This document shows positions 9,202-19,322 of a stretch of DNA of 64,000 nt, one piece after another. Where the stretch lies: NCBI GenBank assembly GCA_964507445.1, contig CAZDQF010000006.1:62001-126000 (forward strand). The letters are read 5' to 3'. The first letter of the stretch is position 1. The number at the start of each line of letters is the position of its first letter. Both the position numbers and the translations under genes were made by a program. The notes under the pieces are model-generated. The model saw nothing but the letters and a program-made list of their open reading frames with translations, did not search any database and had not been told where the DNA came from. Source of the stretch: GCA-2683135 sp964507445 (lineage in GTDB: Bacteria > Planctomycetota > GCA-002687715).

Positions 9202-10350
9202 CTAACGCTCCGCGGGCACCAGGCTCCGCAGGCGTTTCAGCGGGGACTTGCGGCCCAGGACCACCTTTCCTCCCTTGAAGGCCTTCGTGGGGATGAACTC
9301 CACAAGCCCGCTCGCGTAGAGCACACAGATCCCGTGCCCGTCACAAGGAGCGGCGCCATCCGGACCCGTCTTCTGCGCCGCGATCGCCATCTTGTCGGCG
9401 TTACGCATGGCTGGGCTGTAGCGACGGCCACCGCTGACAAGGGGCCCCGTGAAGTCGATCCCGGCGGCGGTCACGTTGGACAGGTCCGCCGCGGGGGTTC
9501 GGCCGCTAGAGCCGTCGAAGAAGACCATGCAGGACGCCTCGTCCTCTTCCACGATGCCGTCCCTGCGCAGCGCCAGCAGAAACTCGCCGCCGCTCTTGCG
9601 GGGCCACCGCTTCTTACTCGCGTCGTAGATAATCAAGAGCTTAAAGAGTACGCCGAGCCGATCCCGCGTCACCTCGATCTTCTTCACGGTGGCCAGGTCG
9701 AGCCCCGCGTACTGCGGAGGGAAGAGCCGGGCCTCGATGATGTGGTCCAGCTTGGGGAACTCCCGTTCCAGGTAGGCGTTCCCCTCCGCGTTGATCCGAG
9801 ACTGCTCCGGGCCCTTACCCGCCGGCGCCGCCTCTCCGTATCCGGAGTGCAACGAACGCAACACGTCCATGCCCTCCACCACCTTGGCGAAGGGCGCGAA
9901 CCCCATGGCGTCGAGGCGGCTGTTGTCTTCCCAGTTGACGAAGATGTGGGTGGTGCGGGAGTTGGGCTGCCCCGTGGCGCCGAACGACAGGGTGCCGCGG
10001 ACGTTGGACAGCACCACCTTGTCGTCGGGGATGGTGGCGTTGGACCACGCCTTGGCCACGGCGGGGTCCTTGGGGATGCCCCACTGAGCCATGAACCGGT
10101 CGATGACCCGGAAGAACCGACAGTCGTTGAAGAATCCGACCTTCACCAGATTGTAGAAGCGGTCCGCCCCATGAGGAGCCCACTCTCGGCGAACCTCCAG
10201 GATGGCAGGGCCCTTGCTCGTGGCCAAGGCCACTAAGAATAGCTCTGGCGCCTTCTCCCTGGCCTTGGCCGGGTCCATGAGTCCTGGATGCTGACCCGCG
10301 GCATACGCCACGAGAACGAGCAGCAACCCAGAGATGCGAAGGTGTCCCAT
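9202..10350 (-). CDS. Exported cyclophilin-type peptidyl-prolyl isomerase with C-terminal extension
   Basis: 382 residues from the ATG at 10350, which begins a signal peptide (MGHLRISGLLLVLVAYAAG). The cyclophilin fold covers about 45-200: PHGADRFYNLVKVGFF, FRVIDRFMAQWGIP, RGTLSFGATGQPNSRTTHIF and a closing segment FAPFAKVVEGMDVL. This class catalyses proline isomerisation of exported proteins. About 180 further residues follow with no family I recognise, including a segment resembling a second small beta domain (GGEFLLALRRDGIV). It sits alone between trkH and a PAP2 gene. Confidence 0.8.
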   Translation of the reverse strand: MGHLRISGLLLVLVAYAAGQHPGLMDPAKAREKAPELFLVALATSKGPAILEVRREWAPHGADRFYNLVKVGFFNDCRFFRVIDRFMAQWGIPKDPAVAKAWSNATIPDDKVVLSNVRGTLSFGATGQPNSRTTHIFVNWEDNSRLDAMGFAPFAKVVEGMDVLRSLHSGYGEAAPAGKGPEQSRINAEGNAYLEREFPKLDHIIEARLFPPQYAGLDLATVKKIEVTRDRLGVLFKLLIIYDASKKRWPRKSGGEFLLALRRDGIVEEDEASCMVFFDGSSGRTPAADLSNVTAAGIDFTGPLVSGGRRYSPAMRNADKMAIAAQKTGPDGAAPCDGHGICVLYASGLVEFIPTKAFKGGKVVLGRKSPLKRLRSLVPAER

Positions 10351-10411
10351 ATTCCGATGCTCCCGATTGGCTCTGGCTCCCCACGACCCTATCGTCGCCC
10401 GAAATCGCGTG

Positions 10412-11347
10412 TCAAAGGGTTTTGCCGTGGTCGATAGCACCCGCGAACGCTTGCCGCCGCTGCCAACGCGCATAGAGCCGCTCCAGAGGCCCGAGGCAGA
10501 GCCAGGCCACCGCCGCCCCCGCGACGGCGTCCACCACGTAGTGGTATCGCAGATAGACCGTGGAAACGACAATGGCGCTGCAGATGGGCAGCAGCGCCCA
10601 GCCCCACACCCTCCCGATGCGGAACCCGAAGACCGCCACGGCGATGGCGATGGCGACGTGCCCCGACGGCATGCAGTCCCACTTGGTGAGCTCGCCGACG
10701 AACACCAGCTCCTCCAGATCCCGCTTCAACCACACCCCGGGCAGGTCGCTCTGAAACGTGTAGAGAGGAAGGGGCTCGATCTCGCAGGGCCCTGGGGCAC
10801 CGATGTTGGAGTGGATGTTCGGTCCCGACGTGGGGCACAGGTAGTACCCCACGTAGGTCATGTAGATGATGCAGAGCATGGACCAGATAGAGCGCTCCGC
10901 CACGGGGCGGGCCCCACGGGTGGCGAGCACGAGGATCACCGCAGGAGGCAGCACCAGGTAGGCGACGTAGGCCCACTGCATCAACTCGCTGACCAACGGG
11001 TGGGCGATGCCCTCCAGGGCCTCCAGCGGGTCATTTCCGCCGAACAGCCAGCGGTCGACCTCGGCGACCTCCGCCGCGTGATCAGGCCTGCCGGAGGCCC
11101 TCACGACGAAGCCCACCTGGGTGAACACCCCGGGGATCACCAGCAACGCGAACACCACGCGCGCCGCCGCTGCTCGCGAGAACGGCCAGTCCTGCGTCCG
11201 CCTGGAGATACCGATCACCGCCGCGAGAACGGCCACATCGAACGCCATCCACCAACCGGCACCTGGGAGCCCCTCGCGATGGACGATGGACCCGGCGAGG
11301 ACGAGAGAGAAGAACCCCAGGTTGAGCCGGTCGACAGGTCTCAGCAC
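10412..11347 (-). CDS. Membrane PAP2 / inositolphosphotransferase-type phosphatase
   Basis: 311 residues, GTG start, with about six to eight membrane helices. The PAP2 signature is split as expected: CMPSGHVAIAIAVAVFGF and, after one helix, YLRYHYVVDAVAGA, giving the catalytic His in SGH and the RxxxH-like RYHYVVD. The long N-terminal membrane part resembles the PAP2_3 group (Aur1/Ipt1-like) rather than short PgpB enzymes. The likely substrate is a lipid phosphate or phospholipid head group at the periplasmic face; the exact substrate is unknown. Confidence 0.78.
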   Translation of the reverse strand: MLRPVDRLNLGFFSLVLAGSIVHREGLPGAGWWMAFDVAVLAAVIGISRRTQDWPFSRAAAARVVFALLVIPGVFTQVGFVVRASGRPDHAAEVAEVDRWLFGGNDPLEALEGIAHPLVSELMQWAYVAYLVLPPAVILVLATRGARPVAERSIWSMLCIIYMTYVGYYLCPTSGPNIHSNIGAPGPCEIEPLPLYTFQSDLPGVWLKRDLEELVFVGELTKWDCMPSGHVAIAIAVAVFGFRIGRVWGWALLPICSAIVVSTVYLRYHYVVDAVAGAAVAWLCLGPLERLYARWQRRQAFAGAIDHGKTL

Positions 11348-11430
11348 AACCGGATACTACGCAGTTCCCGAGCGGAGACACGGCCAATGCCCGGAGCTCC
11401 AGGTCGTAACGAGCAAACACCGCTGAGGGG

Positions 11431-12927
11431 TCAATCGTCGGACTGGCCGAGCACGCTGCTGGTCGACTCCTCGCCATCACAGGTGTAGAGGATGGTCTTC
11501 CCCTCCATCCTGGTCTCGAGATGAACGGGCCGCTTCCACAGGACCTGGAGGTTCTCGAGCGTGGCCTCCGCCCAGTCCTGGCGCAGATCCTGCTGGTCGT
11601 GGCGGTGGCGGACGTACAGCTCCCCACGGTTCTTCCAGTTGACGTCCACCGCCTCCACGACAGGCGCCCCGCCGTTGGCGAGCTGGCGCAGCAGCTGGTC
11701 CTTCACCGTCTGGAAGTCCCGGGTGACGATCTCCCGACGTCCGGAGCGTGGATTGAACCGGTAGACGAAGAGCTGATGCCGATGGCAGAACTCCTCTGTC
11801 AGGTACTCGTCCACGAACGTGACGTCGTTGTGGATCCTGCGACAAAGGAAGATCTGCTCGCGCCCGAGGTCAGCCTCCGTGTCCCAGGTCTCGCGGGCAT
11901 GGAGGTCGTCACAACGCTCATACTCGAGACCGAACCGACCCTTGTTCCAGCGGTCCTCGATATCCAGGAACAACTCCAGGCCGATCTTGTATGGGTTGAG
12001 GGTGGACCCTTCGGCCAGAGTCCCTGCCATGGTGTCGGCGTAGTCCACCACCTCGCTATCGTCGATGACGTGCTCGACCATGATCCGCCGATGCCAGTAG
12101 CTGGCCCAGCCCTCGTTCATGATCTTGGTGAGGCGCTGCGGCAGGAAATAGAGCGCCTCTTCCCGCACCACGTTCACCACTTCCCATTCCCAGCGCTCCA
12201 ACGGCGCGTGTCGCAACAGGAAGCCGAGCAGGTCCCGCTGGGGACCGCCGGGGAGCCGCCGGGCCTCCTCTGACTCGCGCTCGAGCTTCTGCTTGCGAGC
12301 CTCAAGGACCTCGGGGGGGTTCATGAAGCCATCCATGTAGGACTTGGACCGCACCCTCAGGTTCGCCGGAAGATCCGAGCCGTCGTCCGCGACCACGGGA
12401 GACAGCCAGGGGTCCGCGTCATCCACGAACTGGCCGTACATATCGACCATGTTCTCCAGGCTCTGGGCCCGATCGATGAGGTCTTCGACCCGATCCTGTC
12501 CATGCTGGTCGATCAGGTGACGGATGCGCGTCGCATGATTGGCCATGCGGTCCATCATCTTGCGGTCCGTGTGGGCGAACCACATGTTGTTCTTGAAGAA
12601 GTCGCAGTGACCGTAGACGTGGGCGATGACCAGCTTGTTCTCCACCTCGGAGTTGGAGGACAGGAGATAGGCGTAGCAGGGGTCGTTGTTGATGACGAGC
12701 TCGTAGATCTTCTGGAGACCGTAGCGATAGCCCTTGTCCAGTTGCCCGAACCCCATGCCGTGCCGCCAGTGGGGGTACCTGGTCGGGAACCCCCCGTACG
12801 CAGCCACCTCGTTGAGCTGCTCGTAGTCGAGCATCTCGAAGATGGTCTGGAAGCAGTCCAGCCCGTAGTCCGCTGCGATGTCCCGCACCCGGACCTGGTA
12901 TTCCGCGAGCTCCGGCGTGAGGGTCAT
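11431..12927 (-). CDS. SpoVR family protein (YcgB-like)
   Basis: 498 residues, full length for the SpoVR/YcgB family (E. coli YcgB about 510). Family hallmarks are visible: FPTRYPHWRHGMGFGQLDKG near the N-terminus, the acidic NNDPCYAYLLSSN, VYGHCDFFKNN, and NEGWASYWHRRIM in the middle. The biochemical function is unresolved in the literature; the gene is genetically tied to the PrkA kinase and YeaH. The ATG overlaps the stop of the YeaH gene by four bases, completing a three-gene coupled operon. Confidence 0.93.
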   Translation of the reverse strand: MTLTPELAEYQVRVRDIAADYGLDCFQTIFEMLDYEQLNEVAAYGGFPTRYPHWRHGMGFGQLDKGYRYGLQKIYELVINNDPCYAYLLSSNSEVENKLVIAHVYGHCDFFKNNMWFAHTDRKMMDRMANHATRIRHLIDQHGQDRVEDLIDRAQSLENMVDMYGQFVDDADPWLSPVVADDGSDLPANLRVRSKSYMDGFMNPPEVLEARKQKLERESEEARRLPGGPQRDLLGFLLRHAPLERWEWEVVNVVREEALYFLPQRLTKIMNEGWASYWHRRIMVEHVIDDSEVVDYADTMAGTLAEGSTLNPYKIGLELFLDIEDRWNKGRFGLEYERCDDLHARETWDTEADLGREQIFLCRRIHNDVTFVDEYLTEEFCHRHQLFVYRFNPRSGRREIVTRDFQTVKDQLLRQLANGGAPVVEAVDVNWKNRGELYVRHRHDQQDLRQDWAEATLENLQVLWKRPVHLETRMEGKTILYTCDGEESTSSVLGQSDD

Positions 12928-14026
12928 CGTCCCTTCCCCAGGAAGTCCCTGATGGACTGCAGGATGCCGTCTCGATCCGGAATGCCGGACGTGATGATGC
13001 GTTGGTCGTCACCGAGAGCCTGGTCCAGGTCACGCTTGAACTGACCGGACCCGTAGGCCGACTTGACCTGCCCGTAGCAGAACACGTTGCTGATGGGGAG
13101 CAGCTTCTCCCGCAAGAGGCGGATGCAGCTGGAGGTGTCCTTGCCGCTCCAATTGTCTCCGTCGGAGAAGTGGAACGGATAGATGTTCCACTCGTCACCG
13201 CCGAATCGTTCGTCGATGACGTTCATGCAGAGCTGATAAGCCGACGAGATCTTGGTCCCGCCGCTCTCGCGCAGATGGAAGAACTCGTGTTGGGTCACCT
13301 CCTTGGCGGCGGCGTCATGCACGATGTAGACGGTCTGCAGGTTCTTGTACTGGTAGCGCAGCCATGTATCGATCCAGAAGGCCTGGATGCGGACCATCTC
13401 CTTCTGCTCTGTCCCCATGGACCCGGAGACATCCATCATGTAGATGATGACCGCCCGGTACTCAGGGTTCCGCTTGACGCTCCAGGACCGATAACGGCGG
13501 TCCTCGCGAATGGGGATGATCACCGGGTTCTCGGGGTCGTAGGCTCCCATGGCGATCTGACGCTTGAGGGCCTCACGATAGGTGCGCTTGAAGTGCCTCA
13601 GGCTCTCGGGGCCGACTCGGCGGACACCGGTGTAGCGATCCCGTTCCGCCACCACCTCAGCCTGGCCTCGCGGCTGGATATTGGGCAACTCCAGCTCTTC
13701 GCCGAGGATCTGAGCCAGATCATCCAGCTCGACGTCCACCTCCAGGGTGTGCTCACCCTCACCGTCGCCAGCCTCGCCGGGGCCACCCTCGCCGTCGCCG
13801 TCAGCAGGATCCCCGGGCTCCCCCGGTCCCTGGCCCACGCCGTCCTGCTGCCCGTCGTCGAAGGTGAACCGCGGCAGCTCGATCTGAGGGATCGGGATGG
13901 AGATGGTCTCCTTGCCCTGACGCCCGAGAAGCTCGCCCTTGGAGATGTACTTCCGCAGGTCCTGCTTGATCTGTCCGCGAACGATTTGCCGGAATCGCTG
14001 GTGGTCCTTTTCGATTCTGCGGACCA

Positions 14027-14027
<1 letters not shown>
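12924..14027 (-). CDS. YeaH/YhbH family protein (DUF444, VWA-like)
   Basis: 367 residues. After a charged N-terminus that binds other module members (MVRRIEKDHQRFRQIV) and an acidic Gly/Glu-rich linker (about 70-105), the C-terminal half is a von Willebrand A-like domain with the metal-site motif MMDVSGSMGTEQK and downstream HFSDGDNWSG. DUF444 proteins always travel with PrkA and SpoVR in stress and sporulation operons. Start overlaps the prkA stop by one base (TGATG). Confidence 0.93.
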
Positions 14028-16065
<2,038 letters not shown>

Positions 16066-16066
<1 letters not shown>

Positions 16067-17082
16067 CACGATCTCCTGCCCGCGGGCTTGCCACGGTGCT
16101 TACGGAGGAGATCCAGGACCTCCTCCATGTCTTCATGAAGCGGAGCCGAGTATCGAACGGCCCTGCCTTCCAGTGGATGAAAGAAACCCAAACTGTGCGC
16201 GTGCAGCGCCTGCCGTCCAATGACCACAGCGTCCTCTCCGGGACGCTCGGCATCCACCCCAATATCCGACGGTCTCAGCCGGGCGCGGCGTCCGTAGACG
16301 GGGTCGCACACCACGGGGTGGCCAATCGACTTGAGGTGAACGCGAATCTGGTGAGTCCGCCCGGTCTTGGGCAAGCACTTGACCAGCGCGAATCCCCGGA
16401 ACCGCTCAAGGACCTCATACCGCGTCTCCGCCGGTCGCCCACGCCCTTCGTCGACGACGATCTTGCTCGGGTCCTTGAGAGACCGGCCGAGAGGATGGGA
16501 GATGATATCTCCGTCGAGATCCGGCTCTCCCTCCACGAGGGCCAGGTACTCCTTGGTTGTCGTACGTTCCTGGAACTGGGTCGCGAGGGAGAAGTGGGCA
16601 CGATTGGTCTTGGCCACGACCATGACGCCGGTGGTGTCTCGATCGAGGCGATGCACGATCCCCGGTCGCAATCCACCGCCCACGTCTGACAGGTCCCGGA
16701 TGTGGTACGCCAACCCGTTGGCCAGGGTGCCGTCCCGCCGACCGTTACCCGGGTGCACGACGAGCTGAGGCTGCTTGTCGAGCACCAGCACGGAGGCGTC
16801 CTCGTGGATGACCTTGATGGGGATGTCCTGGGGCACGAGTTCGGATAGCGCCGCGCGAGGCTCCAGCTTCGCCACGACACACTCGCCGACGGATACGCGA
16901 TGGCTGGGCTTGACACCCTTGCCATCCACGGTCACCTGGTCGAGCTTCACCGCTTCCTTGAGGTACGAGCGAGAGTGGTCCGGCACCCGATTGTGCAGGA
17001 ATACGTCGAGCCGCACCCCTTCTTCGGGTGTGGTCACCTGAAAGGTGAAGGTCTCGGTTCCTGCAATCGTCTCGGCGTCCAC
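16066..17082 (-). CDS. RluA/RluD-family 23S rRNA pseudouridine synthase
   Basis: About 338 residues. An N-terminal S4 RNA-binding domain (RLDVFLHNRVPDHSRSYLKE) precedes the catalytic core with the RluA signature GIVHRLDRDTTGVMVVAKT, including the catalytic Asp in RLD; later blocks are KTGRTHQIRVHLKSIGHP and VVCDPVYG. It converts uridine to pseudouridine in rRNA, probably the helix 69 sites of 23S rRNA. The GTG at 17082 has GAGAGG seven bases ahead; a GTG at 17100 would add six residues. A candidate -10 box (TAGAAT at 17122-17127, minus strand) lies upstream. Co-transcription with the PrkA module is strongly suggested by the one-base overlap. Confidence 0.9.
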
Positions 17083-17159
17083 GTGAGTGCCTCTCTCCAC
17101 GAAGCGTGCTGGCCCAAGGGGATTCTATTCCCGAAGTTGGAATCGGCCAGCGACGTCTC

Positions 17160-17171
17160 TTCATGCATGAA
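17160..17171. promoter_or_regulatory. 12-bp perfect palindrome between divergent genes
   Basis: TTCATGCATGAA is fully self-complementary and sits between the rluD-like start and the cobalamin riboswitch, where a regulator could act on either direction. Palindromes this short arise by chance, so this is only a candidate operator. Confidence 0.25.
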
Positions 17172-17194
17172 AAGGGAGCTTTCGGACGCAACAC

Positions 17195-17395
17195 CGAGCG
17201 GATAGCATGCAAACGCCGCGGGCGTATCCCGCGGGCCCTTTGTGACGGGGAAGATGGTGCAAATCCATCGCGGACCCGCCACTGTGAGTGGGGACGAACG
17301 CCGCCATTCTCCCACTGGCGCCCAGGATCGGGCCGCCGGGAAGGGGGCGGCCATTAGGTCGATCCACGAGCCAGGATATCCGGCGCAGAGGGTGG
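17195..17395 (+). promoter_or_regulatory. Cobalamin (B12) riboswitch aptamer
   Basis: The B12-box core is clear: GGGGAAGATGGTGCAAATCC at 17247-17265, then GCGGACCCGCCACTGT at 17270-17285. The closing conserved block GAGCCAGGATATCCGGC is at 17368-17384. A perfect seven-base hairpin (CCGCGGG/CCCGCGG, 17216-17234) forms the paired arm upstream, and GGGCCGCCGGG/ggcggcc helices fall in the variable region between the two blocks. The aptamer binds adenosyl- or related cobalamin and normally lowers expression of the gene downstream, here the secreted beta-propeller at 17492. Outer boundaries are approximate. Confidence 0.9.
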
Positions 17396-17461
17396 TCTCG
17401 GGAACCTCGAGGTCGGGCTCCCCTCTGAGACACCTATCGTCGCGACCTCGCGTCTTCTTTC

Positions 17462-17478
17462 GGGCGCCTGGAGCGCCC
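17462..17478 (+). promoter_or_regulatory. Hairpin ahead of the propeller start, possible riboswitch expression platform
   Basis: GGGCGC and GCGCCC pair perfectly around a five-base loop and end 13 bases before the ATG at 17492. No U-run follows, so control at translation initiation is more likely than transcription termination. Whether aptamer folding competes with this helix is not tested. Confidence 0.45.
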
Positions 17479-17491
17479 TGCGAGATGCGGA

Positions 17492-18970
17492 ATGAACCTG
17501 CGCACCCAACTGCTGCTGCTCGCGTGCTGCGCCTGGGCTGGAGCCCAGTCTCTGGAATCCACCATTGACCTGTCAGACGGTGACCCACAGACATCCGATG
17601 CGCCGTTCGGGATCACCCTGGACCCGGACGGCGTCCACGCCTACGTGGCGTTGTGCGGCGACCTCCCGCCCTGGCCCCTGCCTCCCGCCCCGTGGGCCCC
17701 CACCTGGAACAACGACAAGCTCATCAAGATCGATCTGAACACCGGCGCTCAGGTCGCGCTCGCGACGGTCGGGCATTACCCCGAGGACATCGCCATCACG
17801 ACGGGGTCATCCGGGACCGCCAGGCACGTGTACGTCAGCAACAGCTCCAGCGGCACCGTCACCTGCCTGACGCCCAATCTGGGGCTGGTATCCCACATCC
17901 CGCTCTCCTCGTGCTTCGGCGCCACCTACGGGTCCAGCTTCCCGTTCGGCGTCCTCGCCTCCCCCAACGGTGACCGCGTCTACGTATTCGGTACGGGTTG
18001 CGGGACCGTGGACGTCGTCGACGCCGACCCGAACAGCTCTCTCTTCAACACCGTCGTGGAGACCTTCTCGGTACCGGACTTGTTCGGCCGCCCCTGCTGG
18101 CTCAACGCCCAGACCCTGGCCGTACCGGTGACCCGCTACAACTACAACGCCACACTCGGCTACTCCGATTACTCGACGACAGGATTCGCCGTGGTCGACG
18201 TCAACGCGCCTGGCACCCAGTCCACCTGGATCGTGACGCCGGCCCAGCAGTTCAGCTACCCACAGATCACAGACCTCGCCGTCGCCCCCGACGGCCAGGT
18301 GTTGTGCCCGATCGGCTACGGACTCATCCCGGAGGTGGTCAAGGTCGACCCGGTGACGGGGGTGGTCACGGACACCCTGGACCTGAGCGCCCACATGGGT
18401 GTCGGGCTCCACGGTGCAGCGACCTCCCCTGACGGCGCCACCCTGGCGATCACTTCCCTTAACGGCGGCGAGGTCGGCCTGGTGGAGGTCGCTCCCCTCA
18501 GCCTGATGTGGGTGACCGACACCGGGACCGCCAGCACGGTGAACCTGCCCAACGAGGTCGTCTTCACCCGCGACGGCAGCCGATTGGCGGTCACTCTTCA
18601 GGGGGCGACCTCCGTACAGATCTACCAGGGCATGCCGGGATTCGACCTCCAGTTGTCGGCGCCGATAGCCGTCTCCGGGGGCACCTCCGGCGTCATCGGA
18701 GTGGACGCTATCCAGGCCGGAAGGGCCGCCTGGGTCTACGCATCCGACATCCCCGGGCCCTCCACCTTCGGCCCCTGGACCGCCGCTATCGGCACCCCCT
18801 TCTTCCTCCTCACGACTCTGACCGGGAACGCCCAGGGCAGCGCCTCGGCCATGATTCAGGCTCCCGGAGCACCAAATCTGGTGGGTCAGGTGTTCTATCT
18901 CCAGGCCGCTACACAGGATTGGAGCGGTCTGGTCCGTTTGTCCGGTGGACGGCAGACCACGATCCAGTAG
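17492..18970 (+). CDS. Secreted YVTN-like beta-propeller under B12 riboswitch
   Basis: 492 residues. A signal peptide (MNLRTQLLLLACCAWAGA) is followed by six or seven blades, each with an xDGxxxYV-like strand: ITLDPDGVHAYVALCGD, RHVYVSNSSSGTVTC, ASPNGDRVYVFGTGCGTVDV, AVAPDGQVLCPIGYG, TSPDGATLAITSLNGGEVGL and FTRDGSRLAVTLQGATSVQI. A C-terminal beta-rich domain (about 390-492) ends the protein. It is the only gene downstream of the cobalamin riboswitch, so expression should rise when B12 is scarce. Bacteroides BtuG is a surface beta-propeller that captures B12 under the same kind of control; similarity of function is an inference from fold and regulation, not from recognisable sequence identity. 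A lipobox-like LLAC overlaps the signal but its hydrophobic core would be too short. Confidence 0.8.
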   Translation: MNLRTQLLLLACCAWAGAQSLESTIDLSDGDPQTSDAPFGITLDPDGVHAYVALCGDLPPWPLPPAPWAPTWNNDKLIKIDLNTGAQVALATVGHYPEDIAITTGSSGTARHVYVSNSSSGTVTCLTPNLGLVSHIPLSSCFGATYGSSFPFGVLASPNGDRVYVFGTGCGTVDVVDADPNSSLFNTVVETFSVPDLFGRPCWLNAQTLAVPVTRYNYNATLGYSDYSTTGFAVVDVNAPGTQSTWIVTPAQQFSYPQITDLAVAPDGQVLCPIGYGLIPEVVKVDPVTGVVTDTLDLSAHMGVGLHGAATSPDGATLAITSLNGGEVGLVEVAPLSLMWVTDTGTASTVNLPNEVVFTRDGSRLAVTLQGATSVQIYQGMPGFDLQLSAPIAVSGGTSGVIGVDAIQAGRAAWVYASDIPGPSTFGPWTAAIGTPFFLLTTLTGNAQGSASAMIQAPGAPNLVGQVFYLQAATQDWSGLVRLSGGRQTTIQ

Positions 18971-19322
18971 AGTGGCTGACCTGCGCCATCACTCTCCGAC
19001 CATTGCTGAGCGTTAGCTTCCAACCACTGCCTTGCATGGGGGTTGGAGCAATCTCCCTCAAACCGTACAATGCATGTAGCACCTTTTTTCATCGAGGCCT
19101 CACCGGGTCGGAGAGGCAGGCGTCTGGATCGGAGCGGCTTTTTCCCAAGCCCTTGGCCGCTCCCCTCATTCGTCGGCGTTCGGAACTCACCGGGCAGTCC
19201 GATCCACTGGACGGAGGGTGTCCGTCCACGGCCTCCACTGTCAATGACCAGTGGGGCGCCGCTCAACACAGTGCTGACCGGTCCCGCGTAGGGCGCGACC
19301 GGGTGTATGGAGACCTCGTGGC
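18971..19322. other. Intergenic region with two hairpins
   Basis: 352 bases with no convincing gene. TCCAACC/GGTTGGA (19019-19025 with 19041-19047) forms a hairpin 50 bases after the propeller stop and a run of six Ts follows at 19084, so transcription may end here. A second eight-base stem, GGAGCGGC/GCCGCTCC, pairs 19131-19138 with 19156-19163. The rest would hold the promoter of the next gene. Confidence 0.4.

Noticed and set aside
8158..10236. Plus-strand open frame of 692 codons
   Set aside because: Antisense to trkH and the cyclophilin; Gln/Arg/Pro-rich with no domain.
17101..17195. Promoter of the riboswitch transcript
   Set aside because: No pair of -35 and -10 hexamers with acceptable spacing was found on the plus strand, so none is called.
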